DNA of 64,000 nucleotides from Shimia sediminis (GCF_003990645.1 NZ_RYZK01000010.1:95985-159984), one strand, 5' to 3'. Positions 8,530 to 17,954 are shown, counted from the first letter of the stretch. Notes: generated by a model not told the origin, from the sequence alone. Program-made: numbers and translations.

Positions 8530-9275
8530 CAGAGGTCTTTCCCGCCCCGCAGGGCCTTCAACAACATCGGCAGCGCAGCCAGTGCGCAGAGCCCCAGAAT
8601 TGGCAACAGGATATGCGGCTCAAAAATAATGCCCAGGTTGGGTGTCTCGCCTTGTTCAAAGACCTCCCCCAGGCCCGCTCCAACCGACGTATAAACAACG
8701 CCTCCGGGAATGATGCCGAAAAACGTCGAGATCACAAAGCGCGACAACGATACGCCGACAAAGGCGGGCAACAGGTTGGCCACAAAAAACGGCACCACCG
8801 GCACCAGCCGCATCAGGAACAGCATCGACCACTGATTCTCGTCAATCCCGTCCTTCAGCCGTTTGATCCGTCCTTGCGAGGTGTCCATGCCCGCCGCCAG
8901 ACGTTCACCGAATCCCCAGCGCGCCGCCTGAAAGATCAGGGTCGCGCCGATTGTGGCGGCAATCACGTTAAACGCGGACCCGGCCACGGTTCCAAACAAG
9001 AAGCCACCGGTGAGCGAGGCGATCAATGCTCCCGGCAGCGAAAAGGCCACGATCACAACATAGATCGCCATGAACACAAACGCGGCCCAGACATAGTGAT
9101 TGTCCCGATAGGCCAACAGCGCCTCGCGATTCTCGCGCAAGGTCTCAAAGCTGAGGTAGTCACCCAGCGTCACCGCACCGATCACCGCCGCCAGTAAGAT
9201 CAGCGCAAAAGGCAACGCCCTGCCCCAGCCCGGCTTACGGGTATCCGTGATATCGCTCATTCGCTTGCCCATCAT
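8529..9275 (-). CDS. TVP38/TMEM64-family (DedA-like) membrane protein
   Basis: This 248-residue polytopic membrane protein has several hydrophobic segments and the SNARE-associated/VTT-type core, including FSLPGALIASLTGGFLFG and FFVANLLPAFVGVSL. I placed the start at the ATGATG at 9275, which has GGAGAGA a few bases upstream; an upstream in-frame start adds residues with no family resemblance. It is translationally coupled to the Lpd-like flavoprotein. The family is linked to lipid scrambling or membrane homeostasis; transport function here is not established. Confidence 0.88.
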   Translation of the reverse strand: MMGKRMSDITDTRKPGWGRALPFALILLAAVIGAVTLGDYLSFETLRENREALLAYRDNHYVWAAFVFMAIYVVIVAFSLPGALIASLTGGFLFGTVAGSAFNVIAATIGATLIFQAARWGFGERLAAGMDTSQGRIKRLKDGIDENQWSMLFLMRLVPVVPFFVANLLPAFVGVSLSRFVISTFFGIIPGGVVYTSVGAGLGEVFEQGETPNLGIIFEPHILLPILGLCALAALPMLLKALRGGKDL

Positions 9276-9451
9276 TCTCTCTCCAATGCAACATGCGCGA
9301 CGTGGCGGTGAAACAACAGGGACTTCACGGGTGGTTGATCCAAAGCCCTCAATCCGTGATAAGCAGGGGGTCAAATCATGTGTTTTGAAACAAACCCGGT
9401 GACGGTGGGTGGAAATTATTGCAAAACCCGCTGAAAAGCCCTTCGCGGCGT

Positions 9452-9480
9452 TTGACTTATCTGAAGCAGCCCCCTATAGA
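9452..9480 (+). promoter_or_regulatory. Promoter of rpmH-rnpA-yidD
   Basis: TTGACT at 9452-9457 and TATAGA at 9475-9480 are separated by 17 bases. The rpmH start is about 64 bases downstream of the expected transcript start. It is the strongest-looking promoter in this part of the window. Confidence 0.75.
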
Positions 9481-9550
9481 CCGGGCTTCGAATAGCACCT
9501 GGGCCCGCGATTCCGTTCGCGAGGCGCCCTGATCAGACGGAGACGGAGCG

Positions 9551-9685
9551 ATGAAACGCACCTACCAACCCTCGAACCTGGTTCGCAAACGCCGCCACGG
9601 TTTTCGTTCGCGCATGGCCACCAAAGCCGGTCGCAAGATCCTGAACGCACGCCGCGCACGCGGTCGCAAGTCGCTGAGCGCTTAA
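9551..9685 (+). CDS. rpmH: 50S ribosomal protein L34
   Basis: The 44-residue basic protein begins [19 protein letters not shown] and ends GRKSLSA, which is L34 end to end. It is part of the large ribosomal subunit. The ATG is preceded by GACGGAGCG. It is followed 25 bases later by rnpA, the usual rpmH-rnpA pairing. Confidence 0.98.
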   Translation: MKRTYQPSNLVRKRRHGFRSRMATKAGRKILNARRARGRKSLSA

Positions 9686-9710
9686 AGCTCACCGACCCCG
9701 TTTAGACGGA

Positions 9711-10133
9711 ATGACACCGCCGGAGGCCCCCAAGGATGGCATTGCCGCCCAAGGGGAAACGCCCCCGGCGGTTTCCGTTTGTCTTGAGGTTTTAAAAAAA
9801 CGCAGCGACTTCCTCGCCGCGGCCCGCGCCCGCCGTCTGGGTACGGGGGCGATGATGGTGCAGGCGCGTAAACGCCGCGATGACGAAGACGTCGCCGCGA
9901 ACGTGATCCGCATCGGCTTTACCTGCTCCAAGAAAGTTGGCAATGCCGTTGCCCGCAACCGTGCCAAGCGCCGGATGCGCGAAGTGGCGCGCCTGATCCT
10001 GCCCGCACAAGGCCAACCCGGATGGGACTATGTGCTGATCGGTCGCAAAGATGCCACTTCGACTCGCGAATTCGCCGCCCTGCAAGGCGATTTGCGCTAC
10101 GCGCTGCGCAAACTGCACTCTGCCGGGGGTTAG
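9711..10133 (+). CDS. rnpA: Ribonuclease P protein component
   Basis: This 140-residue basic protein carries the RnpA core: FLAAARARR, IGFTCSKKVGNAVARNRAKRRMRE (the RNR RNA-binding signature) and GWDYVLIGRKDA. It assists the RNase P RNA in maturing tRNA 5' ends. The N-terminal extension of about 25 residues (MTPPEAPKDGIAAQGETPP) is typical of alphaproteobacterial forms; a later start is possible. The downstream gene is yidD. Confidence 0.96.
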   Translation: MTPPEAPKDGIAAQGETPPAVSVCLEVLKKRSDFLAAARARRLGTGAMMVQARKRRDDEDVAANVIRIGFTCSKKVGNAVARNRAKRRMREVARLILPAQGQPGWDYVLIGRKDATSTREFAALQGDLRYALRKLHSAGG

Positions 10134-10196
10134 GATGCAAAGGCCGGGCATCATATGCGTCTTTCCCTTGATGCAGCATGGGCCTAACATCGCACC

Positions 10197-10451
10197 ATGA
10201 CCCCGCTCGCCCATATCGTTGCTTTGCCCGTCCGGTTCTACCGGCTGGTGTTTTCGCCCTGGGTCGGGTTCAACTGCCGCTATCAACCGACCTGCTCGGC
10301 CTATGCCATGGAAGCGCTGGAGAAACACGGCGCAATCAAAGGCAGCTGGCTTGCCGCCAAACGCATCGGACGCTGTCACCCTCTTGGCGGCGACGGATAC
10401 GACCCGGTGCCTGATCCTGCCGCCAAAGCAGACCCAAAAACCGGCAAGTAA
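10197..10451 (+). CDS. yidD: Membrane protein insertion efficiency factor YidD
   Basis: The 84-residue protein contains the YidD signature [20 protein letters not shown] and the C-terminal GGDGYDPVP. It is a small membrane-associated factor that helps YidC insert proteins. In many genomes it lies directly between rnpA and yidC; here yidC is about 3.3 kb further on, with three genes between. The family identity is clear. Confidence 0.95.
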   Translation: MTPLAHIVALPVRFYRLVFSPWVGFNCRYQPTCSAYAMEALEKHGAIKGSWLAAKRIGRCHPLGGDGYDPVPDPAAKADPKTGK

Positions 10452-10559
10452 CCGCCACATCCGCGTCAAGAACGGCCGCCCTCTCCTTTTGCGTCTGGAC
10501 CCCAAAGCAGGACAGCTTAAGTTGCAGGTGACAGCATTCCACACCCAAGAGGATTTCCA

Positions 10560-11069
10560 ATGACCTTTGCTAAATTCACCACCGCAGCAGCCCTGACCGC
10601 AGCCCTCGCAACCTCGGCCGCGGCCTCGGATCGCTATACCCACTACGGCTCGGTCGAAGGCTGGAACGTCTTCACCGACGCCGAGAAAAACACCTGCTTT
10701 ATCGAGGCCAAGGACGACGCCGGTAATGTCGTGCAAATGGGCCTGACCGCCGAAGACCGCTCGGTCGCCTATATCGGCGTCTTCACCACCGCCGAGACCG
10801 ATATCAAGAAGGGCCAGAAAGAGGCCGTTGCCGTGGTTCTGGGCGATAACCTCTATGTGGGCGAAGCCACCGGCATGCGCGGCAACATCACCAAGGGCTA
10901 TTCCGGTGGATATGTTCTGACCAACGACCCTGAAATCGTGATGCAGATCCAGAAGCAGCGCGAAATGGTTGTCTTCCCGGAAAAGGCCTATGGCTTCATC
11001 GTCGACCTGACCGGCACCTTCAAGGCCATCGAGATGGGCAAGGAATGCAACGCCAAGGCGATGCAATAA
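10560..11069 (+). CDS. Exported protein of unknown function
   Basis: This 169-residue protein has a clear signal peptide (MTFAKFTTAAALTAALATSAAA, cleavage expected near residue 22). The mature part of about 147 residues is acidic, with two cysteines (FTDAEKNTCFIEA and GKECNAKAMQ) that could form a disulfide in the periplasm. I see no enzymatic motif. It has its own intergenic region on both sides, so it may be a separate unit. It might be distantly like IalB-type periplasmic proteins, but I cannot support that firmly. Confidence 0.7.
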   Translation: MTFAKFTTAAALTAALATSAAASDRYTHYGSVEGWNVFTDAEKNTCFIEAKDDAGNVVQMGLTAEDRSVAYIGVFTTAETDIKKGQKEAVAVVLGDNLYVGEATGMRGNITKGYSGGYVLTNDPEIVMQIQKQREMVVFPEKAYGFIVDLTGTFKAIEMGKECNAKAMQ

Positions 11070-11159
11070 CCCACCCTCTCCTTTTGCCATGATCCAGCGC
11101 CGCCCCACCCCGGGCGGCGTTCTCTTGTCTGATCGAGCCAATTGGCCTAAAGGCAGCCC

Positions 11160-12029
11160 ATGCTTGATGATCTCGACGATATCCACCCGCTGTTCCATGG
11201 CGCCCCCTCTTCCGCCAGCTTCAAGAAGCTGCGCAAACGCATCGTGCGCCAGACGCGCGAAGCGATTGAACAGTATGGCATGATCGAACGCGGCAGTCGT
11301 TGGCTGGTGTGCCTGAGTGGGGGCAAGGACAGCTACACCCTCTTGGCCGTCCTGCACGAGTTGCAGTGGCGCGGCCTTTTGCCCGTCGAAATCCTTGCCT
11401 GCAACCTCGATCAGGGTCAGCCGAACTTTCCGGCCACCGTTCTGCCCGAGTTTCTGGAACGCATGAAAGTGCCCCACAGGATCGAATATCAGGACACTTA
11501 TAGTGTCGTGAAAGACAAGGTGCCCGCAGGCCGCACCTATTGCGCGCTCTGTTCGCGCCTGCGCCGCGGCAACCTCTATCGCATTGCGCGCGAAGAGGGC
11601 TGCTCGGCGGTTGTGCTGGGCCATCACCGCGACGACATCCTCGAAACCTTTTTCATGAACCTTTTCCATGGCGGGCGGCTGGCCACCATGCCGCCAAAAC
11701 TCGTCAACGAAGAGGGTGATCTTTTTGTCTATCGCCCGCTGGCCCATGTGGCCGAGGCCGACTGCGAAAAATTTGCCAATGCAATGAACTACCCGATCAT
11801 TCCCTGCGACCTCTGCGGCTCGCAGGACGGGTTGCAGCGCCAGCAGGTCAAGCAGATCCTCGACCAGTGGGAGGTCAATTCGCCCGGTCGCCGTCAGGTC
11901 ATGTTCCGCGCCCTGATGAACATCCGTCCGTCGCATATGCTGGACCCCAAATTGTTCGATTTTGCCGGGCTGATGCTCGGATCGAAAGAATTTGAACAAA
12001 TTGAAACGCAAATACCGAAGCTGCGTTAA
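11160..12029 (+). CDS. ttcA: tRNA 2-thiocytidine(32) synthetase TtcA
   Basis: This 289-residue member of the ATP-PPase family has the PP-loop SGGKDS at residues 53-58 and two CxxC pairs, CALC (Cys128/Cys131) and CDLC (Cys216/Cys219), typical of the iron-sulfur TtcA group. Further conserved motifs are [21 protein letters not shown] and PLAHVAE. It thiolates cytidine 32 in certain tRNAs, which fits the adjacent tRNA and ribosome maturation genes. It ends 39 bases before the c-di-GMP gene. Confidence 0.95.
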   Translation: MLDDLDDIHPLFHGAPSSASFKKLRKRIVRQTREAIEQYGMIERGSRWLVCLSGGKDSYTLLAVLHELQWRGLLPVEILACNLDQGQPNFPATVLPEFLERMKVPHRIEYQDTYSVVKDKVPAGRTYCALCSRLRRGNLYRIAREEGCSAVVLGHHRDDILETFFMNLFHGGRLATMPPKLVNEEGDLFVYRPLAHVAEADCEKFANAMNYPIIPCDLCGSQDGLQRQQVKQILDQWEVNSPGRRQVMFRALMNIRPSHMLDPKLFDFAGLMLGSKEFEQIETQIPKLR

Positions 12030-12068
12030 CCGACCTCTTGGGCACATCTTTTAACTTGGCCGGGAATC

Positions 12069-13622
12069 ATGTCCCGATGGAGCATCCTGGCCGTGCAACT
12101 GCCCAACCTGGCAAAATCTCTCGCGCTTTCCGGCCTTGGCCGTCGGCTTTTGGTGCTGTTGGTGCCCCTTTTTACCTTGGGCGCCTACCTGCTTGGGGGG
12201 GAGAAATGGCTCTTGCTCACGGCACTTTTCCTGCCGCTGCCCTTTTTGCTGCGTAAATCGGCGCCTCAGCGAACCGTCGGGCGCAATGATCGCGATGGGT
12301 TGACGGGGTTGCTGGTGTCGGGCGCCTTTGAAGAGGAATCCAACGCCGTTCTCCAGGATCTGGACGGCTCTGGCATGTTATCCGCAACACTGTGTCTGGA
12401 ACTCGACCGGTTTTCCGAAGTCCGCAACCGCTATGGCGACAATGCAGCTGAGGATGTCCTGAAGTACGCGGCGCGGCGCATCACCGCGGCACTGCGCAGC
12501 AACGATGTGATCGCGCGCACCGGCGACGCCCGCTTTGCAATTTGCCTTGATCCCGTGCGGGTTCTGGATCTTGAGATCTGCTTGCAGCTGGCCAGCCGCC
12601 TGCAAACCGCATTGGAAGAACCTGTGCCACTGCAATCCGTTTCGATCTATCCGACCTGTTCTGTGGGTTTCTGCCTTTCCTCGCGTCTCGGGCACCCCAA
12701 TGGGGCGACCCTGTTTGAGGCCGCAGACATGGCACTGTCCGAGGCGCGCCGCACCGGGGTCTCGTCGATCCGGGCGTATCAGCCAGGATTTCGTCGCCGT
12801 GTGGCATCGCGGCGCAAGAATGATCTCGAGGCCAGCAAGGCATTGGACCGCGGCCAGATCCAAGCCTGGTTCCAGCCACAGCTTTGCACCAACACAGGGC
12901 GCGTGTCGGGGTTCGAAACACTGGCCCGCTGGAATCACCCCAAACGCGGCATCATCCCCCCGGTTGAGTTTCTGGGACCCATGCAGCAAAGCGGTCAGCT
13001 AGAGCGTCTGGCCAGCCGCATGCTGGCCGAGGCTCTTGGCGCGCTCAAGGCCTGGCACAAAGCCGGATGGGATGTTCCGACTATCGGGGTTAACTTTGCC
13101 GGAGAAGAACTGCAAAATCCCGCCCTGCTGGACAAGATACGCTGGGAGCTGGACCGCTTTTCGCTTGAACCGCAGAATCTCTCGGTCGAAGTGCTTGAAA
13201 CCGTGATTGCCGGGACGCCGGACGACGTGGTCGTGCGCAATGTGAACGGGCTGGCCGAATTGGGGTGTGGTATCGATCTCGACGATTTTGGCACCGGTCA
13301 TGCCTCGATATCGTCGATCCGCCGCCTGCGCGCCTCGCGGCTCAAGATCGACCGTTCTTTTGTCACCCGGATTGATCAGGATATCGAACAACAGCGAATG
13401 GTAGCCGCCATCGTCACCATGGCAGAGAGGCTGGGCCTTGAAACCCTGGCCGAAGGTGTAGAGACCCCCGGCGAACACGCCATGTTGGCGCAACTTGGCT
13501 GTGACCATGTGCAGGGCTTTGGTCTGGGACGGCCCATGCCGTTTGAAAAAACCTTCGAATGGTTGCGCGCCTATCATGCACACACACCGGACATGCCGGA
13601 AATTCCCCAACGCGGCCTCTGA
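12069..13622 (+). CDS. GGDEF-EAL protein: probable c-di-GMP phosphodiesterase with degenerate GGDEF
   Basis: This 517-residue protein has two hydrophobic segments near the N terminus (about 27-70), a GGDEF-like domain (about 85-240) and an EAL domain (about 255-505). The cyclase signature is degraded: the position of GGDEF reads GDARF, so synthesis of c-di-GMP is unlikely. The EAL domain keeps FETLARWNHP, VEVLETVI, DDFGTGHASISSIRRL and KIDRSFV, so hydrolysis of c-di-GMP is likely. It is followed by yidC in the same direction. Confidence 0.9.
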   Translation: MSRWSILAVQLPNLAKSLALSGLGRRLLVLLVPLFTLGAYLLGGEKWLLLTALFLPLPFLLRKSAPQRTVGRNDRDGLTGLLVSGAFEEESNAVLQDLDGSGMLSATLCLELDRFSEVRNRYGDNAAEDVLKYAARRITAALRSNDVIARTGDARFAICLDPVRVLDLEICLQLASRLQTALEEPVPLQSVSIYPTCSVGFCLSSRLGHPNGATLFEAADMALSEARRTGVSSIRAYQPGFRRRVASRRKNDLEASKALDRGQIQAWFQPQLCTNTGRVSGFETLARWNHPKRGIIPPVEFLGPMQQSGQLERLASRMLAEALGALKAWHKAGWDVPTIGVNFAGEELQNPALLDKIRWELDRFSLEPQNLSVEVLETVIAGTPDDVVVRNVNGLAELGCGIDLDDFGTGHASISSIRRLRASRLKIDRSFVTRIDQDIEQQRMVAAIVTMAERLGLETLAEGVETPGEHAMLAQLGCDHVQGFGLGRPMPFEKTFEWLRAYHAHTPDMPEIPQRGL

Positions 13623-13742
13623 AACGGTGTGAGGGGGTCGCAATCGGGCAGAACGGCGCTGCCGGGGCCGGAATCCGCTTGACCTTTTGGCCGCACCTCT
13701 GTTGAACCACCCCAACGTTTCAAGACACAGGTGGCCCAGGCA

Positions 13743-15554
13743 ATGGACGATCAGAACAAGAACCTCATCCTCGCGACGGCGCTCAGCTTTGCCGTGATTC
13801 TGGTTTGGTTTCTCCTGTTCCCCCCACCCGATCAACCGCTCGAAGACCCCAATGCGCCCGCGGTCACAGCCGACAACGCGCAGCCTGCCGCGATCACGTC
13901 GTCTACCGCTGCGCCGGTCGGAACAACACCGTCCACCGCGGACACCGCCGAACAGGCCAACGCGCCGCGTATCGACATCGAAACCGACCGTCTCAGCGGC
14001 TCGATCTCGCTCTTGGGCGGGCGTCTCGACGATCTGAAACTGAAAGACTACCGCGAAGAGCTGGCCGAAGACTCGCCCATCGTGACCTTCCTGTCGCCCA
14101 AGGGCCAGCCCCACGCCTATTACGCGCTCTATGGCTGGGCCCCCGGCGCAGGCCTTGACCTCGACACCGTGCCCGGCGCCAACACCGTCTGGTCGGTCGA
14201 GGGCAACGACACGCTCAGCGAAACCGCCCCGGTGACGCTGAAATGGGACAATGGCACCGGTCTGACCTTCCGCCGCACCATCGCCGTCGACGAGGATTAT
14301 CTGTTCACCGTCACGCAAAGCGTTGAAAACACTGGCGCAGGCACGGTTTCGATGGCCCCTTACGGCACGCTGACCCGCCATGGCGAACCCGAAGACCTGA
14401 AGAACTTTTTCATCCTGCACGAGGGCCCGATGCGCCAACTCGCCGAAGAGCGCGAAGACCTCGACTATGACGACATGCAGGACTTTGGCGCCGACCCGGT
14501 CTGGGGCGCAGGTGCCAGCGTCGAACAGGTCCCCGCCAACGGCTGGACCGGCTTTACCGATCACTTCTGGATGGCCATGCTGATCCCGCAAAACGATCAG
14601 CCCTTTACGTCGGTCCTGCGCTATTCAGCCCAGGCTGACACCTACGAGGCCATTGCCCGCTTCCCGACCATGACATTGGCTCCCGGTGAGACACAGGAAA
14701 TCACCTCGCGCCTCTTTGCCGGGGCCAAGGAATGGGAAACCATCCGCAACTACCAGAACGAAGACGGCATCCACCGCTTCCTCGACACCATCGACTGGGG
14801 TTGGTTCTTTTTTCTGACCAAGCCGATTTTCTGGCTCTTGCACAACCTCAACGTTGTCATCGGCAACATGGGGTGGTCGATCATCGGCCTGACCATCATC
14901 ATCAAGATCGTGGTCTTCCCGCTGGCCTATAAATCTTATGCCTCGATGGCGAAGATGAAGGAACTGCAGCCACAGATGGAAAAGCTGAAAGAGGCCGCCG
15001 GAGACGACCGCCAGAAGATGCAGCAATCCATGATGGAGCTTTACAAGAAGGAAAAGGTAAACCCCGCCTCTGGCTGTTTGCCGATCCTGATCCAGATCCC
15101 GATCTTCTTCTCGCTCTACAAGGTGATCTTCGTCACGCTGGAACTGCGCCATGCCCCCTGGGCGCTCTGGATCAATGACCTTTCGGCGCCGGACCCCTCG
15201 TCGATCCTGAACCTCTTTGGTCTTCTGCCCTTCCTGCCACCCGAACCCGGCTCGATGCTCGCGATCATCAGCCTCGGCGTGCTGCCGATCCTTCTGGGTA
15301 TCTCGATGTGGCTGCAACAGAAACTGAACCCGGCACCCACCGATCCGACGCAACAGATGATCTTTGCGTGGATGCCCTGGGTCTTCATGTTCATGCTCGG
15401 CAGCTTTGCGTCCGGCCTCGTGCTCTACTGGATCACCAACAACGTGATCACCTTTACGCAGCAGTACCTGATCATGCGCAGCCACGGCTATAAACCAGAC
15501 GTGTTCGGCAACATCAAAGGGTCGTTCAAGCGTAAAGAAAAGGCCAAGGACTGA
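13743..15554 (+). CDS. yidC: Membrane protein insertase YidC
   Basis: The roughly 603-residue protein starts MDDQNKNLILATALSFAVIL with a first membrane segment, then a low-complexity linker, a periplasmic beta domain (about 70-360), and the conserved C-terminal insertase core with five segments (NVVIGNMGWSIIGLTIIIK, VNPASGCLPILIQIPIFFSL, FASGLVLYWITNN). It inserts inner-membrane proteins alone or with SecYEG. I prefer ATG 13743 over an in-frame GTG at 13731 because the family begins MDDQN. Its stop overlaps the MOSC gene start (TGATG). Confidence 0.97.
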   Translation: MDDQNKNLILATALSFAVILVWFLLFPPPDQPLEDPNAPAVTADNAQPAAITSSTAAPVGTTPSTADTAEQANAPRIDIETDRLSGSISLLGGRLDDLKLKDYREELAEDSPIVTFLSPKGQPHAYYALYGWAPGAGLDLDTVPGANTVWSVEGNDTLSETAPVTLKWDNGTGLTFRRTIAVDEDYLFTVTQSVENTGAGTVSMAPYGTLTRHGEPEDLKNFFILHEGPMRQLAEEREDLDYDDMQDFGADPVWGAGASVEQVPANGWTGFTDHFWMAMLIPQNDQPFTSVLRYSAQADTYEAIARFPTMTLAPGETQEITSRLFAGAKEWETIRNYQNEDGIHRFLDTIDWGWFFFLTKPIFWLLHNLNVVIGNMGWSIIGLTIIIKIVVFPLAYKSYASMAKMKELQPQMEKLKEAAGDDRQKMQQSMMELYKKEKVNPASGCLPILIQIPIFFSLYKVIFVTLELRHAPWALWINDLSAPDPSSILNLFGLLPFLPPEPGSMLAIISLGVLPILLGISMWLQQKLNPAPTDPTQQMIFAWMPWVFMFMLGSFASGLVLYWITNNVITFTQQYLIMRSHGYKPDVFGNIKGSFKRKEKAKD

Positions 15555-16297
15555 TGGCGCCCCGCGTCGCAGCCCTCTGGCGGCACCCAATCAAAAGCCA
15601 CGGGCGGGAAGCGCTGCAAAGCATAGCCCTGACTGCTGGCCAGACGATGCCCTGGGACCGCCGCTGGGCCGTGACGCACGAAGCTTCCAAGGCGGACGGC
15701 AGCCGTTGGGTGCCCTGCGCCAACTTTTCGCGCGGGGCCAAGGCTCCGGGACTGATGGCGATTTCCGCAACCTCGGACGAAGCCCTGAACACGGTGACCC
15801 TGAACCACCCGAAGTTGGGTGAGTTCACCTTTGACCCCGACAAGCAGCTTTTGGGCTTTCTCGACTGGATTCGCCCAATCATGCCCGCCGAGCGCGCGCA
15901 GTCGGCCAAGATCATCCGTGTTGATGGCATTGGCATGACCGACACCGACTTTCCGTCGATCAGCCTTTTGAACATCGCGTCGAATGACGCATTGGCCGGC
16001 CAGATGCAGACCGATCTCGCGATGGAACGCTGGCGCGGCAATATCATCATGGACGGATTTGACCCTTGGGCCGAAAAAGGCTGGGTGGGCAAGACTGTGA
16101 AACTCGGCAGTGCCGAACTTGAGGTCCGCGAGGAAATCACCCGCTGCCTTGCCACCACGGCCAATCCCGCGACCGGCCTCCGGGACGAGGACACGCTTGG
16201 CGCGCTGAACGCCCTTGGCCATCAGGAATTCGGCGTCTACGGCGTTGTTACCAAGACCGGCAAGGTCTCGGTTGGCGACGCGATTGAGGTCATCTGA
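15554..16297 (+). CDS. MOSC domain protein (molybdenum cofactor-related sulfurtransferase-like)
   Basis: This 247-residue protein has a MOSC N-terminal beta-barrel-like region beginning RVAALWRHPIKSHGREAL and a MOSC domain ending FGVYGVVTKTGKVSVGDAIEVI. The single conserved cysteine of the family is in EEITRCLATTANP. MOSC proteins handle sulfur or molybdenum cofactor chemistry (relatives include mARC and YiiM). It overlaps both yidC and engB by one base, so it is co-translated with them, as in many Rhodobacterales genomes. Confidence 0.9.
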   Translation: MAPRVAALWRHPIKSHGREALQSIALTAGQTMPWDRRWAVTHEASKADGSRWVPCANFSRGAKAPGLMAISATSDEALNTVTLNHPKLGEFTFDPDKQLLGFLDWIRPIMPAERAQSAKIIRVDGIGMTDTDFPSISLLNIASNDALAGQMQTDLAMERWRGNIIMDGFDPWAEKGWVGKTVKLGSAELEVREEITRCLATTANPATGLRDEDTLGALNALGHQEFGVYGVVTKTGKVSVGDAIEVI

Positions 16298-16950
16298 TGC
16301 AGCTCCCTTTCCCCATTGTCGAAGAGCCCGACGCACACGCCCGCGAGACTGGCCGCAAGCTTTTTGCCGGCAACAACAGCGAATTCCTCAAGGGTGTCGT
16401 GGCCATGTCCGGACTGCCCGTCGCGGACCGGGTCGAAGTGTGTTTTGCGGGGCGGTCGAACGTTGGCAAATCCACCCTGATCAACGCGCTCACCGGGCGC
16501 ACGCGGCTGGCCCGCGCCTCGAACACGCCGGGCCGTACGCAAGAGATCAACTATTTCACGCTGGCTGACAGCCACTATCTCGTCGACCTGCCGGGCTATG
16601 GCTATGCCAACGCGCCGCTGCCGGTGATCGAGAAATGGCAGAAGCTCCTGAAGCAATACCTTTCGGGCCGTGCCACCCTGCGTCGCGCCTTTGTGCTGAT
16701 TGACGCGCGCCATGGTGTCAAATCCGTCGACGAAGAGATCATGAGCCTCCTCGACAGTGCGGCCGTCACCTTTCAGGTGGTCATGACCAAGGCCGACAAG
16801 GTCAAGGAAAAGGACCGCGCCAAGGTTCTGGATCAAGTGCGCGCCAGGCTCTCGAAGCACCCCGCCGCGTTTCCCGAACTGGTGCTGACCTCCAGCGAAA
16901 AGGGCGACGGTATCGCCACCCTGCGCGCCATCATCGCAGGCCTCGCCTGA
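16297..16950 (+). CDS. engB: Ribosome biogenesis GTPase EngB/YihA/YsxC
   Basis: This 217-residue protein has the GTPase motifs G1 GRSNVGKSTL, G2 TPGRTQEI, G3 DLPGYGYA, G4 TKADK and G5-like TSSEKGDG. EngB acts in assembly of the 50S subunit, which fits the rpmH/rnpA/yidC neighbourhood. The start overlaps the MOSC stop (TGATG). No U-run terminator follows; only a small GGTGG/CCACC dyad near 16970 is visible. Confidence 0.96.
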   Translation: MQLPFPIVEEPDAHARETGRKLFAGNNSEFLKGVVAMSGLPVADRVEVCFAGRSNVGKSTLINALTGRTRLARASNTPGRTQEINYFTLADSHYLVDLPGYGYANAPLPVIEKWQKLLKQYLSGRATLRRAFVLIDARHGVKSVDEEIMSLLDSAAVTFQVVMTKADKVKEKDRAKVLDQVRARLSKHPAAFPELVLTSSEKGDGIATLRAIIAGLA

Positions 16951-17022
16951 TCCTCACGTTAACCCTTTCGGTGGTTTTACCGCCACCGTGCGGGACGTTA
17001 ATGCGGGGGCATACCGGCCCCA

Positions 17023-17055
17023 ACACCGACGCAATACCGACGTTATACCGACGCG
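17023..17055. repeat. Three tandem copies of an 11-base unit
   Basis: The unit A(C/T)ACCGACG(N)2 occurs three times in register with an 11-base period, and a decayed fourth copy follows. It lies between the convergent engB and SDR genes. Confidence 0.6.
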
Positions 17056-17109
17056 ATACAGATCGCGGTTTTGCCATAAAACACAGGCCTTAACCCCTGA
17101 TTCGCGCGA

Positions 17110-17841
17110 CTACACGTGCTGCGCGCCGTTAACCTCGATTTCAGCGCCGGAAATGTATGAACTTTCTCCTGAGCACAGAAAGTAGATCGCCGCCGCGACT
17201 TCTTCGGGTTGTCCCAGTCGTTGCAGGGGCAGCTTTTCGACGATCTTGTCAGTGCCGGGGCTGAGGATCGCAGTCTCCACCTCGCCCGGCGCAATGGCAT
17301 TGACCCGCACCCCCAAGGGTCCGAAATCATGCGCCATTTCCCGCGTCAGCGCGGCCAGCGCCGCCTTGGACGTGGCATAGGCCGCCCCGGCAAAGGGATG
17401 CACCCGACTTCCGGCAATCGAGGTGACGTTGACCACCGATCCCTTGGCCGCAGCCAACTCTTCCCGCAACCCCCGCGCCAACACGACCGACGCGAAAAAG
17501 TTGACGTGAAACACCTGTCCCCATGTGGTCAGATCCGTGGTGAGCGTGTTCAACCGCTGACCCTCTGGCCCCTTCGGAGACACCCCGGCATTGTTCACCA
17601 ACGCATCCAGCCGCCCCCCCAGCATCTCTTGCAGCACACCAACCGCGTTGATCGTGTCGGCGGGGTCGGACAGGTCCAGCTGCAAGTGGTTGGAAGGCTT
17701 GGCAAAAGGGCACTCCGGCGCGCAGGGCGTCCGTGACACGGTGACCACCCGCCACCCCTCGCGATTGAACCGGCGCACCGTGGCGTGGCCGATGCCGCGA
17801 CTTGCGCCTGTAATCAAAAGGGTTTTTTGGGAATCACCCAT
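17110..17841 (-). CDS. SDR-family oxidoreductase
   Basis: This 243-residue short-chain dehydrogenase has the cofactor motif TGASRGIGHATV, the NNAGVS structural motif, catalytic Ser (VTSIAGSR) and Tyr-x3-Lys (YATSK), and the PG region after it (IAPGEVETAI). It would use NAD(P)H on an alcohol or ketone; the substrate is not readable. It is the only minus-strand gene inside this plus-strand housekeeping block and stands divergent from argB, with 113 bases between the starts. Confidence 0.93.
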   Translation of the reverse strand: MGDSQKTLLITGASRGIGHATVRRFNREGWRVVTVSRTPCAPECPFAKPSNHLQLDLSDPADTINAVGVLQEMLGGRLDALVNNAGVSPKGPEGQRLNTLTTDLTTWGQVFHVNFFASVVLARGLREELAAAKGSVVNVTSIAGSRVHPFAGAAYATSKAALAALTREMAHDFGPLGVRVNAIAPGEVETAILSPGTDKIVEKLPLQRLGQPEEVAAAIYFLCSGESSYISGAEIEVNGAQHV

Positions 17842-17954
17842 GATCTTGCTCCTGACCTCTTCGGCGCTACTCTATGCCCTTCCTCTGCGGCTGCAATGCC
17901 TCTTGGCAGGTGCGGCCCAACCGTCTAACAACGTCGCCCAAGAGGACACTGACC

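Noticed and set aside
9792-12047. A 751-codon open frame on the minus strand across rnpA, yidD and ttcA
   Set aside because: It lies opposite well-recognised genes and its product has low-complexity, His/Gln-rich composition typical of antisense frames in GC-rich DNA.
12999-14591. A 530-codon minus-strand frame opposite the EAL domain and yidC
   Set aside because: It mirrors conserved coding sequence and has no recognisable domain.
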